Shown here: positions 9,443-18,851 of the stretch, in pieces
Position numbering within the stretch: the stretch's first letter is position 1
How the letters are laid out: every line of letters begins with the position of its first letter
Assembly (NCBI GenBank): GCA_030407315.1
Contig: JALQPE010002041.1
Location: 248,001 to 312,000, forward strand
Length of the DNA: 64,000 nt
Direction of reading: 5' to 3'
Source: Asparagopsis taxiformis
Taxonomy: Eukaryota > Rhodophyta > Florideophyceae > Bonnemaisoniales > Bonnemaisoniaceae
The notes under the pieces: generated by a model
Told to the model about the DNA's origin: nothing
Databases searched by the model: none
What the model saw: only the letters and a program-made list of their open reading frames with translations
Made by a program: the position numbers and the translations under genes

Positions 9443-10522
9443 ATGAAGTTACTCTTTATCACTCCGCGTCTTCCCTTCCCGCCGACCAAACAGACCCGTA
9501 CGCAACGCACCTGCACCCCAAAATGCCAATCAGACCCCTGTGATATACCACACAACACAGCCCGCATCTCTCGTCGACATCTGCTGCATGGACTGACAGC
9601 AGCTGCACTTTTCGCACTGCCCAATGTCGACACAGCTCCGCTGGCACATGCGGGTGCACTTTCCAACGACGTACTTTTCGACAATAAAAGCGGCTCCTTC
9701 GTTCCGCTCTCAGCCATCGACACACTGTTCAAACGCGACATCGGCTGCTCTTTCGATAGATGCATCGTAGCCGGCGAGGTGCACGACAATATGTCAAGTC
9801 ACGCCGCGCAATTAAAACTCATCGATAGAGCGCGATGCATCGACGATGGTCGTCAGCTTGTGATTGCATTTGAGCAGTTTTACCGCTCGCATAATGTCTA
9901 CCTAGACCAGTACATCAAGCGGAAGATCTCTCTGGAGGCGCTGCTTGCGGCGACGAAATGGGACGAAACGTGGGGATTCGAGAGTAGATTATACGAGCCT
10001 ATATTCGAGTATTGTCGCTATCATAAGATACCGATGGTCGGGCTCAATGTTCCCACTCAGTTGATTCGTCTGGTGTCATTGAATGGTATTGACGCATTAC
10101 CGAACGAATTGAAACAATATCTGCCGCCCAATATGGACATGAATAACAAGCTGCATTTTCGCCATTTCGTGCGTCTGCTCGCCGACTCGGGACACCTCGA
10201 CGCGATGGATATGCGGCGCTTGCTGCGCATGTACGAGGCACAGGTGCTGTGGGAAGAGTGGATGAGTGAATCGATTGCGCTTGTTTTGAATGCGATGCCG
10301 GATTCAAGGGTCGTCGCGTTGGTTGGAAATGCACATGTTGAGGAAAGAAGTGCTTTCCCGGATCGGATTGAACGAAGGTCGAATGAGAGACCGTATACTG
10401 TTGTTCCACGCCCCGTGCTGTGGACTTTGGAACAAGGTCATGCTATGCCGGGTATCGACCGACCTGAACGCCATACCGCTGATGTGATTTGGTATACTCG
10501 GAGGAAAATTGATATGGTTTAG
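9443..10522 (+). CDS. ChaN/DUF399-family protein, probable thylakoid lumen protein
   Basis: A 359-residue intronless protein from ATG 9443. The core (about residues 75-330) matches the ChaN-like family, known from bacterial haem-binding lipoproteins and from plastid proteins. Recognisable blocks are CIVAGEVHDN near the start, IAFEQF, WDETWGF, the IPMVGLNVP strand and VVALVGNAHVEE near the end. These give the conserved Glu and His residues proposed to bind haem or metal. The N-terminus begins MKLLF and is basic. A twin-arginine motif (SRRHLL, residues 43-48) and a hydrophobic stretch ending in Ala-His-Ala near residue 70 follow, as in Tat-dependent thylakoid lumen precursors. The biochemical role in plastids is not settled, so I give none. 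Confidence 0.75.
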   Translation: MKLLFITPRLPFPPTKQTRTQRTCTPKCQSDPCDIPHNTARISRRHLLHGLTAAALFALPNVDTAPLAHAGALSNDVLFDNKSGSFVPLSAIDTLFKRDIGCSFDRCIVAGEVHDNMSSHAAQLKLIDRARCIDDGRQLVIAFEQFYRSHNVYLDQYIKRKISLEALLAATKWDETWGFESRLYEPIFEYCRYHKIPMVGLNVPTQLIRLVSLNGIDALPNELKQYLPPNMDMNNKLHFRHFVRLLADSGHLDAMDMRRLLRMYEAQVLWEEWMSESIALVLNAMPDSRVVALVGNAHVEERSAFPDRIERRSNERPYTVVPRPVLWTLEQGHAMPGIDRPERHTADVIWYTRRKIDMV

Positions 10523-11109
10523 TGCCGCGTTGATCTTTGGCACAATTTTGAAGATGAGTTGTGGTTGAGCATGTAATTTTGTTTCTCTGCACGTGCTTGA
10601 CAGGGGCCTTGGTATATTGCCCGTGTCCAACATTCGTGTTTATCTTACTCAAATACTTTGTGTCGTTTGTTTGCATCGATGGGGTTTATTGCGTTGTTAA
10701 GGGCTTGTGATCACATCTTTCAAACTACAGAGGAAATTAAAGTTTGCAGCAGCCGAAATATTATTGCGGTTGCAACCTTCTCCGCGAATTCCTCTCCTAC
10801 ATCCAGCATATCGTCTCGAACACGTAACGGGCAATTTCCAAGTCATCAAATTCTAATCTTTCTCCCTGCACAGTCTCCTCGCTTTCATAAGTTCAGTTGC
10901 AAGTAATTTTTACGACCAACCTGTATTCTCTCTTTCTTCCTCTCTCCTCTCCGCTACACAGTACATTATTTCGCCTGTCCTAACGTATGCACGACTCCTT
11001 TTTTCGCGCTATATAACCGCCCTCATGGTCTTCTCCAGCATATCTCAGCATCATCCTCACCCTCCAGCCTGAAAACCAAAACCATTCATCTGTTTCTACA
11101 CTCAGAATC
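10523..11109. promoter_or_regulatory. intergenic region with pyrimidine tract and TATA promoter
   Basis: About 590 bp. The downstream half contains a strong C/T-rich tract (about 10925-10962) followed by the TATA box at 11010-11016. No coding frame or RNA gene is evident. Confidence 0.5.
11010..11016 (+). promoter_or_regulatory. TATA box of the secreted cysteine-rich protein gene
   Basis: TATATAA lies 94 bp before the ATG at 11110, preceded by a pyrimidine-rich tract. This is the clearest TATA box in the window. A transcription start near 11040 and a 5' UTR of about 70 nt would follow. Confidence 0.6.
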
Positions 11110-11580
11110 ATGAAGCTTCTTCTTGTGTTCGCATTGATTTGTATTTTCTCTGTCCGGGGAGCGATTCCCATGCAGAATCAAGGAAACCAAGGCCGATCTG
11201 CTCATCTTGTAGATGTCTTGAATCTCAACCATATCTCTTCTCGTGCTTCAGATAACGTCCGCCGATTCCCAAAGTATTGTGCCTGCGAGCAGGAGAAAGG
11301 TCGCCCTGGAATGTGTTATTACTTCCTCAAGGATAAGGGGTACAAATGCAAGAGCCGCAAATGTGTTCCGAGATATACATGCGTGCCACAGGAATTTCTG
11401 TCCAAGAACGGAAAGGGGAAGAAGGTGACAGTTTGTATTAAGAGGGTATCAAAGAAGAAGATTGTACCATGGGTCAGGAAGGGAGCCAAGAAGGGTTACT
11501 GCAAGAAGATATTGACGAAAAAGATGATATTCTACGTACCGTATGTTCGTGCGCTGCCATCCGAGGAAATCAAGGAATAG
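11110..11580 (+). CDS. small secreted, basic, 8-cysteine protein of unknown family
   Basis: A 156-residue protein starting with a clear signal peptide (residues 1-18, MKLLLVFALICIFSVRGA, cleavage likely after Gly-Ala). The mature part begins with a Gln/Asn-rich stretch and contains eight cysteines: Cys-Ala-Cys, then five single cysteines spaced to about residue 110, and one near residue 137. These could form four disulfides. It is very rich in Lys and Arg and should be strongly cationic. I recognise no domain. An extracellular matrix or cell-wall protein, a lectin-like binding protein or a defence peptide would all fit, and I cannot choose. It is one of few genes here with both a TATA box and an AATAAA signal, which suggests strong expression. 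Confidence 0.75.
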   Translation: MKLLLVFALICIFSVRGAIPMQNQGNQGRSAHLVDVLNLNHISSRASDNVRRFPKYCACEQEKGRPGMCYYFLKDKGYKCKSRKCVPRYTCVPQEFLSKNGKGKKVTVCIKRVSKKKIVPWVRKGAKKGYCKKILTKKMIFYVPYVRALPSEEIKE

Positions 11581-12280
11581 AATCGTACCAAGCTGGGATC
11601 GGGTTGACTGCAGCAACGTAGAAGTAGAAACGTAAGTTGCAATCTATTCAAAATAAAAACTGGAAAGATCAATTAAAGAGAACCTGAACCACATCAGACC
11701 AGGTCGTGTCAATGTAGATTTGAGCCAAGATGATTATTTGTTGGGTGATGGGGTGAAGGGTCTGTTTTATTGGGGTTGCAGCTTTCTCAACCTCCAATAC
11801 AGCTATTGTCGCTGATAGATATCGATCGAGGTAGCAGAGTATTTGCTTTGAGCCATTACATGTCTGCAACACTTGGCTTCACACGATTACAGTAATACAG
11901 GAGCCGCCTTTCAATATCTCTATGAAAGGTACTGATGAATGGGAGTCTACCTCAATAGACCCTGCGTGACGACACTTGCCCCGCGAACATCTACGCGGGA
12001 GTGAATGAAAGTCAGGGAACGTTTACATGATCTGATGAGAAGTGAATTTGTTCCCCGATAGAGCACTACGTAAAGATATGTCGCATGGCATTGTGAATCC
12101 TATCTGGGATTACGTGTCAGGTTATGAGATTATGACAAGTGGTCCAATATGCTATCGAGAACCGAAACAGCGCGAGACAGGTATACACGATGCTACCGTA
12201 GTGTACTTCAGCTCTTTAGGATCTTTAGGCACGGCTGAACACAAAGTTTCGCGCCTGGCTGGTTCCATGCAAACAATAGA
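11581..12280. other. intergenic region, no gene seen
   Basis: About 700 bp between two tandem plus-strand genes. A small perfect hairpin CCCGCG/CGCGGG with an 8-nt loop lies at 11980-11999. No coding frame or RNA gene is convincing. Confidence 0.5.
11652..11657 (+). terminator. probable poly(A) signal of the cysteine-rich protein gene
   Basis: AATAAA in an A-rich context, 72 nt after the stop codon at 11580. Confidence 0.45.
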
Positions 12281-14878
12281 ATGGCATCAAATGTAACGTT
12301 ATCAGAGTCACAACAAGCCGCTGTTGATGCGCCATGGGAGAACAAGATTTCATTAGTCCTTTCTACTGCTGGCTCTGGAAAGACTCTTGTTCTGACGAAG
12401 CGAACAGTGCGCATCGCAAAGCAGCTTGCCAATCGCAACATTCGAAACAAACCAATTCTCTGCATTTGTTTCAATGTCAGTGCAGCGGAAGAGATGTACG
12501 CGAGGATATCACATCTCATTTGTATAGAGGGCCTCAGCCACAAGGTATATGTCACTCGCAAGACTCAAACCCTCGATTCAATGGTTACAATTGAAGTGCG
12601 CACATTTCACGGTCTCGGTTTATGGATTATTCGCAGCTCTGTCACCGCCCAACGTGAATTGATAGGTCTTTATAGCGGCAACATTAAAGTCATGACAGGC
12701 AAAGATTTGAATCAAGTTGTACAAGCAGCTCTTATAGAGGCTGGTGTGGCCAATGTGTCGCAAATTTCCGCCGCTTTCACAAGGCAAATGGGGACGGCTT
12801 TTCGGCAACAGAAACGAGAAGTTTGTGATCTGCTTTGCGCTCAGAAACTTCTCGCCGAAGCAAAGAATGCAGACGAGTTACCGACAGATTTCAAAACGAA
12901 ACATTACGGAGATCAAGAAGCATTTCATTTGTATGAACAGCGTCTCGCCGAATTGAATGCTATCGACTTGGACGACATGATTACAAAAGCAATCCAACTG
13001 CTGCTCGAGTCACCACAAGTGCGTGACAGAGTCGCTATGCGCTATTCTTCTGTTCTCGTGGACGAGTTTCAGGACATGTCCGCCTCTAATTTGATGCTTT
13101 GCAGAATGCTCGTTAGTGTTTCAAACTCTATGACGCTGGTAGGAGACGACGATCAGCAGATCTATTCTTTTCGAATGATGGAAGGCTGGTTCTGTCATGA
13201 AGTTGTGGAGAGCGTCTTTTCAAAGGACACACAGCACTTTACATTACCGGAAAATCGACGATGTTCCGGAGCGATTGTAAAGGCAGCCAACTCTGTCATT
13301 CAAAGAAATTCACGCCGCTATTATAAGAATATCTTTGCGATTCGTATGCAAGGCCTACCTGTGCATATTGTTGGATGCCAAAGTATGAAGCTGGAAATCA
13401 AATTTGTCATCCAAGAGGTCAAGAAGCTGCTCACTGATGTGATTGATACAGGATCCCAGATTCTTATATTGTTTCGCATCAATTCCCTCCTAGCAGATTT
13501 TGAGGAGGCGTTGAATACTGCAGATATTCTCACTTCTCGTAAGTTGACCGACAGTCGCAAAACCAAAGCGGAAGGTATTGGGTCAAAAACTCTCGCAGTG
13601 TTTTGTTTACTATCACTCATTTCTGGTGATGTGAAGAAAGCAACTTTTATATGGGCTGCGGGAACAGTTTGTCCAACCCTAGATGCACAGATCTTTGAAG
13701 AGATTCTGAAAGATGAGTCGACTAGTACAAACGGTGATTCCAAAGCTGAGAATATTGCGGCCCAGAATGCTGGTACTGTCAAACATCTCTCAACACAAGG
13801 GAAGGAAGAGCCCCAAGGAACTGCAAGTTCCAGATCAGCTAGATCTGATGGCGAAGATCCTGTCGTCGGGGAATCTGTCAATACGAAGGGGTACCCGTCT
13901 AAGTTTCTGGAGAGAGTCAGAACTTGGTTCGATCACAAGAAGAAAACAGTCCACAACTTCAAGGATAGCTCAGTATTTGAGCCATTGCACATGCTCCTTT
14001 CTCTGACCGACAATCTGCTGTTGAAAATGAACCACTTGACAAAGATGGAAGATATTGTTCAGAGTGCTGAGCAGGTGTTATCCAGTCCCAGCATTGGAAT
14101 TTTTGAAGTGACCCCCGCGCAGGATGATGAGGTGGATTCAGATTTTACCTCGCTGACGGAAACGGAGCTAGCCGGCTATAACGTAATCATATCCACTGCC
14201 CGGAAGATTGACGATTCCTGCATCATCTCCTCAAGCAACAATTGCAAAAGTGAAACCAAAGACAGCCCAACTACCGACAACGCCGATGACACTGAAGATT
14301 TTACCGCTTTATTTTCGCAGGATAGCCGAGCTAGGGCTCGTAAGCGAAGAAAGAAACAAGGGGTTAAATCTGTCTCGCGGAGAATAACAGAGAGTGGGTC
14401 TCAAGGTGGTAGTATGGGGACAAGAATTGCAAAGTTGTGTTCAGAAGTGACAAACAAGTTGAAAATTATTGATGATACAATGTCCGAACTAAGTTATCAG
14501 AGAAAACTAAGCGATGCTCACGTCGTTTTGTCTACAATTCACAAGGCAAAGGGTAGTACATTTCCGCATGTGTTTCTCTGTGGCGCAAACAGTGATAATA
14601 TTCCCAATGGTATGCAGCACCAATCCTGTGATAGGATGCAAATTGATCTTCAAAGTAGCAAATGTCAAGAAGAGCGCCGGATGTTTTTTGTGGCAATGAC
14701 TCGTGCACAGCAAACGTTCACATGTACATATTCGAACAACGACTATTCAACGAATCATCCAAAAGGATATCAAAGTCCATTTATTGCGGAATTGCTTCAC
14801 GGCCTGGAGGGTGATAAGGAGTCCGTGGTAGAATCATTTATTCGAATGAAAAATGATATCCAGGCCATTTCTACCTAG
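12281..14878 (+). CDS. UvrD/Srs2-type superfamily 1 DNA helicase
   Basis: ATP-dependent 3'-5' DNA helicase of the UvrD/PcrA/Srs2 group, expected in the nucleus in recombination control or repair. The 865-residue protein has the motifs in order: Q-type motif and Walker A AGSGKT (30-35), Ia, the FHGLGLWI stretch, Walker B VDEFQDMS (about 260-267), motif III GDDDQQIYSF (about 288), motif IV LPENRRCSG, motif V STIHKAKG (about 750) and motif VI RRMFFVAMTRAQ (about 800). Between motifs IV and V, about residues 480-740, the 2B region is replaced or interrupted by hydrophilic, Ser/Asp/Lys-rich sequence, including an Arg/Lys cluster (RARARKRRKKQG). ATG 12281 is a few residues before the Q motif, as in the family. 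Fbh1 is less likely because no F-box is seen. Confidence 0.92.
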   Translation: MASNVTLSESQQAAVDAPWENKISLVLSTAGSGKTLVLTKRTVRIAKQLANRNIRNKPILCICFNVSAAEEMYARISHLICIEGLSHKVYVTRKTQTLDSMVTIEVRTFHGLGLWIIRSSVTAQRELIGLYSGNIKVMTGKDLNQVVQAALIEAGVANVSQISAAFTRQMGTAFRQQKREVCDLLCAQKLLAEAKNADELPTDFKTKHYGDQEAFHLYEQRLAELNAIDLDDMITKAIQLLLESPQVRDRVAMRYSSVLVDEFQDMSASNLMLCRMLVSVSNSMTLVGDDDQQIYSFRMMEGWFCHEVVESVFSKDTQHFTLPENRRCSGAIVKAANSVIQRNSRRYYKNIFAIRMQGLPVHIVGCQSMKLEIKFVIQEVKKLLTDVIDTGSQILILFRINSLLADFEEALNTADILTSRKLTDSRKTKAEGIGSKTLAVFCLLSLISGDVKKATFIWAAGTVCPTLDAQIFEEILKDESTSTNGDSKAENIAAQNAGTVKHLSTQGKEEPQGTASSRSARSDGEDPVVGESVNTKGYPSKFLERVRTWFDHKKKTVHNFKDSSVFEPLHMLLSLTDNLLLKMNHLTKMEDIVQSAEQVLSSPSIGIFEVTPAQDDEVDSDFTSLTETELAGYNVIISTARKIDDSCIISSSNNCKSETKDSPTTDNADDTEDFTALFSQDSRARARKRRKKQGVKSVSRRITESGSQGGSMGTRIAKLCSEVTNKLKIIDDTMSELSYQRKLSDAHVVLSTIHKAKGSTFPHVFLCGANSDNIPNGMQHQSCDRMQIDLQSSKCQEERRMFFVAMTRAQQTFTCTYSNNDYSTNHPKGYQSPFIAELLHGLEGDKESVVESFIRMKNDIQAIST

Positions 14879-15414
14879 TGTAACAAGTGCAGATATTATC
14901 GGAGAACAATGCTTCTCTAAGGGTTACATGTGTGTAAAGTTTGTAAAGCTTCCGACTTAATATATGATAAGCATAGATGAATAATTAGAGGCGAACCTTT
15001 CTCGTCGAAAAGTGTCAACATAGGTAATGACAACAAAATTGTGTTAAACGTTGAAGCACTATCACGGGCTTTTGGTGTTGCAAATCATATTATAGAAATA
15101 TCCTCGTATGCCATGAAGCTCTTCCGTGAACGTGATAGAAAAGCACTGTCCTGTAGATTGATGGACTTTTATTCCTTCTGACTCTAGGAAATGGTTTGAT
15201 CTTCTTGGATGACATGTCCATGTGAACCACTGCAGTTCTCTATACGGGAGAGAGAAGAGTGTTTGGATGGTGCTTTCAGTTTCGTTGATCATTTCAATTT
15301 TCGAGTTTTATATTGATCCACGCATAAAAAGGTTCAATTTGACAGGAAGCAGCTAGAGAGTGTGCAATCCGAACATGACCTACGGGAGCCGGTCTTCGGC
15401 GCACGAAAATCAAA
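14879..15414. other. intergenic region, no gene seen
   Basis: About 540 bp, AT-rich near 14950-15060. It holds the end of the helicase transcript and the promoter of the pseudouridine synthase gene. No repeat or RNA gene is recognised. Confidence 0.5.
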
Positions 15415-16701
15415 ATGCCGACGAAGAGACATCGTTCAGAAGGTCATGCAAAGAATGCGAAGAAAATGCGCCATGGAAACCATGGCAAAGCGGCGACGGA
15501 TCTTGATTACATAGGAAAAGATGACTATGTGCAAATTGGTGATTTCCAGTACGTTCGTCCATATGTATTTGAATTCAAGACAAACTTCAAGCCCAGATGG
15601 AAGGATCAATCTATCCAGGATATTTTCTGCCAAGAGTTCAGACATGCTGGGAAAGATTATTGGCTTCGAGAGGTTGAGCAGGGGCGCATCCACGCAAACG
15701 GTGTACCAATTTCCGGCGATACTATATTTGAAGATGGAATGGTAGTCGTACACATTGTGCACAGACATGAATCGGCAGTTCTTTCTACCCCCATCCCGAT
15801 TGTTCATAACGAGGATGGCTTTGTAGTGGTGTCAAAGCCCCCATCTCTCCCTATTCATCCATGCGGAACTTATCGGCGCAATAGTTTGCAGTTTATTCTC
15901 AAAGCGTTCTACAACTTGGGGAAGCTGTCCGCGGTTCATCGACTGGATAAAGAAACATCTGGTCTTGTCATTCTCGCAAAGGAGTCGAGTTATGCAGCTC
16001 GATTCAGCGCTGAAATAAAGAATCACGAAGTACAAAAAACTTACCTCGCTGAGGTCCATGGAATATTTCCAGACGACATTTCAGAATGTGCAGACACTAT
16101 CTACTGGGATAAGCGAACTATGAAAGCTTCGATAAGGGAAGAAGGGCAAGAAGCAAAAACAGCTTTCAAAAGAATATATGTCAACACAAGGAAAGGAACC
16201 AGCATAGTTGAATGTAAACCGCTAACTGGTCGCACTCATCAAATTCGAATTCACTTATCACACTTGGGATATAGTATTGTGAACGATCCATTGTACGGCA
16301 TTGCTGCCACGGAAAAGGCAAGTATTGTTTCTGGAAAGGAAGATAAACCATCATTAGTAACAATGGATCATCCTGCATTTGAAGAAACACAAGAAATGCT
16401 CAAAGGACGGCAATCCTTCCAAGCATGTGATTGGAATAAGCGCATTTTGAAAGAAGAGGGACGATATCTGAGCTGTAAAGAAGAGGGTGAAAGATTTGGT
16501 TGTAGCAACTGTCCGCAGGTGACTAACGTCAAGAATGTTGAAGTGCAAGCAATGTTCATTCATTTGCACGCATTGAAGTACGAATCAAAGAGCTGGAGTT
16601 TTGAAGTGCCACCGCCACCGTGGATGACAGAAGCGCAGGAACAGAGAAAACACCAAACTGAAAATACAGACAGGGTGCAAAGAAGTTGTAATACATGCTA
16701 G
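15415..16701 (+). CDS. RluA-family RNA pseudouridine synthase (RPUSD2/Rib2-like)
   Basis: Converts specific uridines of tRNA or other RNA to pseudouridine. The 428-residue protein starts with a basic Lys/Arg/His tail. An S4-like RNA-binding stretch follows (about residues 80-120, with the GRIHANGVPISGDT pattern). The RluA catalytic domain has the signature HRLDKETSGL with catalytic Asp178. The GRTHQIRIHLSHLGYSIVND block is the conserved uracil-binding part. The C-terminal third carries several Cys residues (ERFGCSNCPQ) and an MFIHLHALKYE strand typical of the eukaryotic RPUSD2/Rib2/Pus9 branch, which modifies tRNA position 32. No transit peptide is evident. Its stop codon is only 25 bp from that of the convergent pentapeptide-protein gene. 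Confidence 0.9.
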   Translation: MPTKRHRSEGHAKNAKKMRHGNHGKAATDLDYIGKDDYVQIGDFQYVRPYVFEFKTNFKPRWKDQSIQDIFCQEFRHAGKDYWLREVEQGRIHANGVPISGDTIFEDGMVVVHIVHRHESAVLSTPIPIVHNEDGFVVVSKPPSLPIHPCGTYRRNSLQFILKAFYNLGKLSAVHRLDKETSGLVILAKESSYAARFSAEIKNHEVQKTYLAEVHGIFPDDISECADTIYWDKRTMKASIREEGQEAKTAFKRIYVNTRKGTSIVECKPLTGRTHQIRIHLSHLGYSIVNDPLYGIAATEKASIVSGKEDKPSLVTMDHPAFEETQEMLKGRQSFQACDWNKRILKEEGRYLSCKEEGERFGCSNCPQVTNVKNVEVQAMFIHLHALKYESKSWSFEVPPPPWMTEAQEQRKHQTENTDRVQRSCNTC

Positions 16702-16726
16702 GGATAAATTAATGATTGCCGCGAGT

Positions 16727-17475
16727 CTACTCCGGGCACATTAGAGATTCGCTGGTAGGTACACCAGTACGCGAATTTACACCAGCTGCTTTCTTGCAGA
16801 GTTTCAATGTAGTCGCACGATCCATCAAACTGTCCGTAAAGTCGGCGCCTGCAATATCAGCGCCGTCGAACTGCGCGCTAACCAAGTTTGCATTGGTGAA
16901 GTCTGCTTCAGTGTTAGTTACAAATTGCTAACAGGATTACCAATGTTGAAGATAATTTTTCACTTACCTACGTCTCTCAAATTTGCTTTCAGAAATTTAG
17001 CCTTAGTCGCTAGAGCGTTTACGGCTGTGGCGCCTTCAAAGTTTGCCTCTTGAAACTACGCGATTTGGAATAGAGAGTACGATGAAACATTGGTAGTCCA
17101 TGTTAATATGGTTGACCTACATCATACAAAGAGCCAGGAAGGTTGTAAACGTACGTTTGCATCGTCTAATTGCGCGTTTGATAGGTCTGCGCCAGCGAAG
17201 GAAGCGCGGGTACAATTTGACTTTGAAAATATGGCTCCGATGAGGTCGGTACGGTTCTCAAAGTTTGCGCCTGTGAGACTCTGATCATGGTCAAAGATGA
17301 GGGGCACCTGTTCAGCGATAGCAACATGGGGCGTAAGAAGCGATATAGAAATGAGAGCTGCTGCAGCTGAGGCGGCTGTTGAGGAACGGATAGAATCTAA
17401 GCTGCAAAGAGGAATGGTTTGGTTTGCCACAGATGACTTTGCTGCTCGTGGCGCAATTGAAATTATGAATGCCAT
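16727..17475 (-). CDS. thylakoid lumen pentapeptide-repeat protein (three exons)
   Basis: Plastid protein of the thylakoid-lumen pentapeptide group (TL15/TL17-like); its exact role is unknown. Exons 17155-17475, 17055-16968 and 16902-16727 give 194 residues. Introns are 99 and 65 bp. The second acceptor was chosen because it keeps the five-residue register and lies 17 nt after an ACTAAC branch-point-like motif. Residues 1-60 form a transit peptide starting MAF, then a hydrophobic stretch (SAAAALISISLLTPHVAIAEQ) ending in an Ala-X-Ala-type lumen cleavage site. Tandem repeats of the A(D/N)LXX type follow, e.g. GANFENRTDLIGAIFSK, GADLSNAQLDDANV and GADIAGADF. It ends in the LCKKAAGVNSRTGV...SLMC block shared with plant lumen members. 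The frame continues upstream of ATG 17475 without another ATG. Confidence 0.85.
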
Positions 17476-17689
17476 GGTTGCTCGCGAATATCCAGCCGAT
17501 GCTTGAGAAACAGAAGATGAAACGATGGGTGTGTTCTTGTTCAACGATGCAGATAAATGTATTTTTTCTTATAAAATTGAAGAGGAATCAGGAGAAGATC
17601 TGGCAGATTGCAGCAGCGTCCATCCAATAGGTTGTGTAACATACCTTGTTGAGGGTTTTATCACGCTCCATTTTACGCAGGACAAAACA

Positions 17690-18619
17690 ATGTTCGCCTT
17701 TGTGAATATCTCCCCTCTTCCACCGCGATGTGTAAAGACATACGCAGTCTGCAAAAGGCAATGTTCGTTTACACCAACAGTTCACACACAACGGCATCAC
17801 AGGGTGTCACTGCTAGACCACACAACGGTATGGCCGTCCCACAAACATGTTGAAACGAAATCAGGTCAATTGAAGATGATGAGTTCCAGTAGCGATGACG
17901 GCGGACTTATGCTTCGTATTGGCGCTGCCATTCTCGCCATTGGACTTGTTGTAACATCATTTCTACCATTGAGCAATGTGATTCTGAATGCAACATCTGA
18001 CAATGGTGATATAATCGTCAAAAGCCAACTAAGCAGAGTACCTTTGTTCACAGTAACAGACGATGAGGGACGTCCATTCATGCAGGAGACAGAGGATCAT
18101 CGTCTGCGACGGGGGTATTTCTTTGTTGACAGGAAGGATGCTGTAGAATTTTTACAACGAGTACAGGCTGATACGGATAACGCGAAAGTGCTCGCGATTG
18201 GTTTAGACGAGGCTGTACGTTTTCTAGATAGGAAGACGAATGCCAAATCTGTTCCCGAGCGATTTGAGCTGTTTCCGGAGCAACATGAAGCGGAAATAGC
18301 ACAGAAAATTACCGATGGGGCGTTCCAAAAGGCGTTTGGTCCGAATGGTGTACCGATATTCTATGTTGATGGGTTGGCTATTCAGGAGGGCAAAGAGGGG
18401 GAGGCGGTATATCCATTGTTTTTCGAAAAGGAGAAGCTGGATGAGACGTTGGAAAAGTTGAAGAAAGCAAACCCTGAAAGCTCGTTGGACGATAGCAATC
18501 TGCAGGTGATCGACCTCAAGCAGACGATTAGAGAAATCCGAGCCGGTGCAAACCCAAGATTGAATCGAGTGGTGTTTGTACCTTTGAGCGACTCGATTGA
18601 GGCGTTGAAAGCCAAGTAG
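17690..18619 (+). CDS. TIC22: Tic22-family plastid protein import component
   Basis: Tic22 works in the space between the plastid envelope membranes as a chaperone-like factor in protein import. From ATG 17690 the protein has 309 residues. The Tic22 core is recognisable: VPLFTVTDDEGRPF, the YFFVDRKDAVEFL helix, VLAIGLDEAV, GVPIFYVDGL and YPLFFEKEKLDETLEKLKK. The N-terminus starts MFAF and is rich in Ser, Thr, His and Arg, like a transit peptide. An in-frame ATG at 17525 would add acidic residues unsuited to targeting, so I prefer 17690. A hydrophobic segment at about residues 73-97 is unexpected for a soluble intermembrane protein. Divergent from the pentapeptide-protein gene with 214 bp between start codons. 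Confidence 0.85.
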   Translation: MFAFVNISPLPPRCVKTYAVCKRQCSFTPTVHTQRHHRVSLLDHTTVWPSHKHVETKSGQLKMMSSSSDDGGLMLRIGAAILAIGLVVTSFLPLSNVILNATSDNGDIIVKSQLSRVPLFTVTDDEGRPFMQETEDHRLRRGYFFVDRKDAVEFLQRVQADTDNAKVLAIGLDEAVRFLDRKTNAKSVPERFELFPEQHEAEIAQKITDGAFQKAFGPNGVPIFYVDGLAIQEGKEGEAVYPLFFEKEKLDETLEKLKKANPESSLDDSNLQVIDLKQTIREIRAGANPRLNRVVFVPLSDSIEALKAK

Positions 18620-18851
18620 ATGGTCATCGCTGGACAGTAGCAGCTACAGTACAGACATTGCTGGTCTCCAACATGTAAATTGTCCAGTTTGAATAATCGC
18701 CATTTGAGCTGCTCGTATGCTACAATATCTGTCCAATTCGTCATGTTACCGAAAAATCGCTCATCACGTGCCATCCCAAATCCTTTAGACTTGTACAAAG
18801 AGAATGAATTCCCGTCTGCTCCAATGCTGTCCCGGATGAATTGATTCAACC
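18620..18851. other. short intergenic region
   Basis: 232 bp between two plus-strand genes, including one CACGTG G-box core near 18768. Nothing else is recognised. Confidence 0.4.

Noticed and set aside
17525..17689. Upstream ATG of Tic22 at 17525
   Set aside because: The added residues are acidic, unlike a transit peptide, and would leave only about 50 bp to the divergent gene; ATG 17690 gives an MFAF leader like the other plastid proteins.
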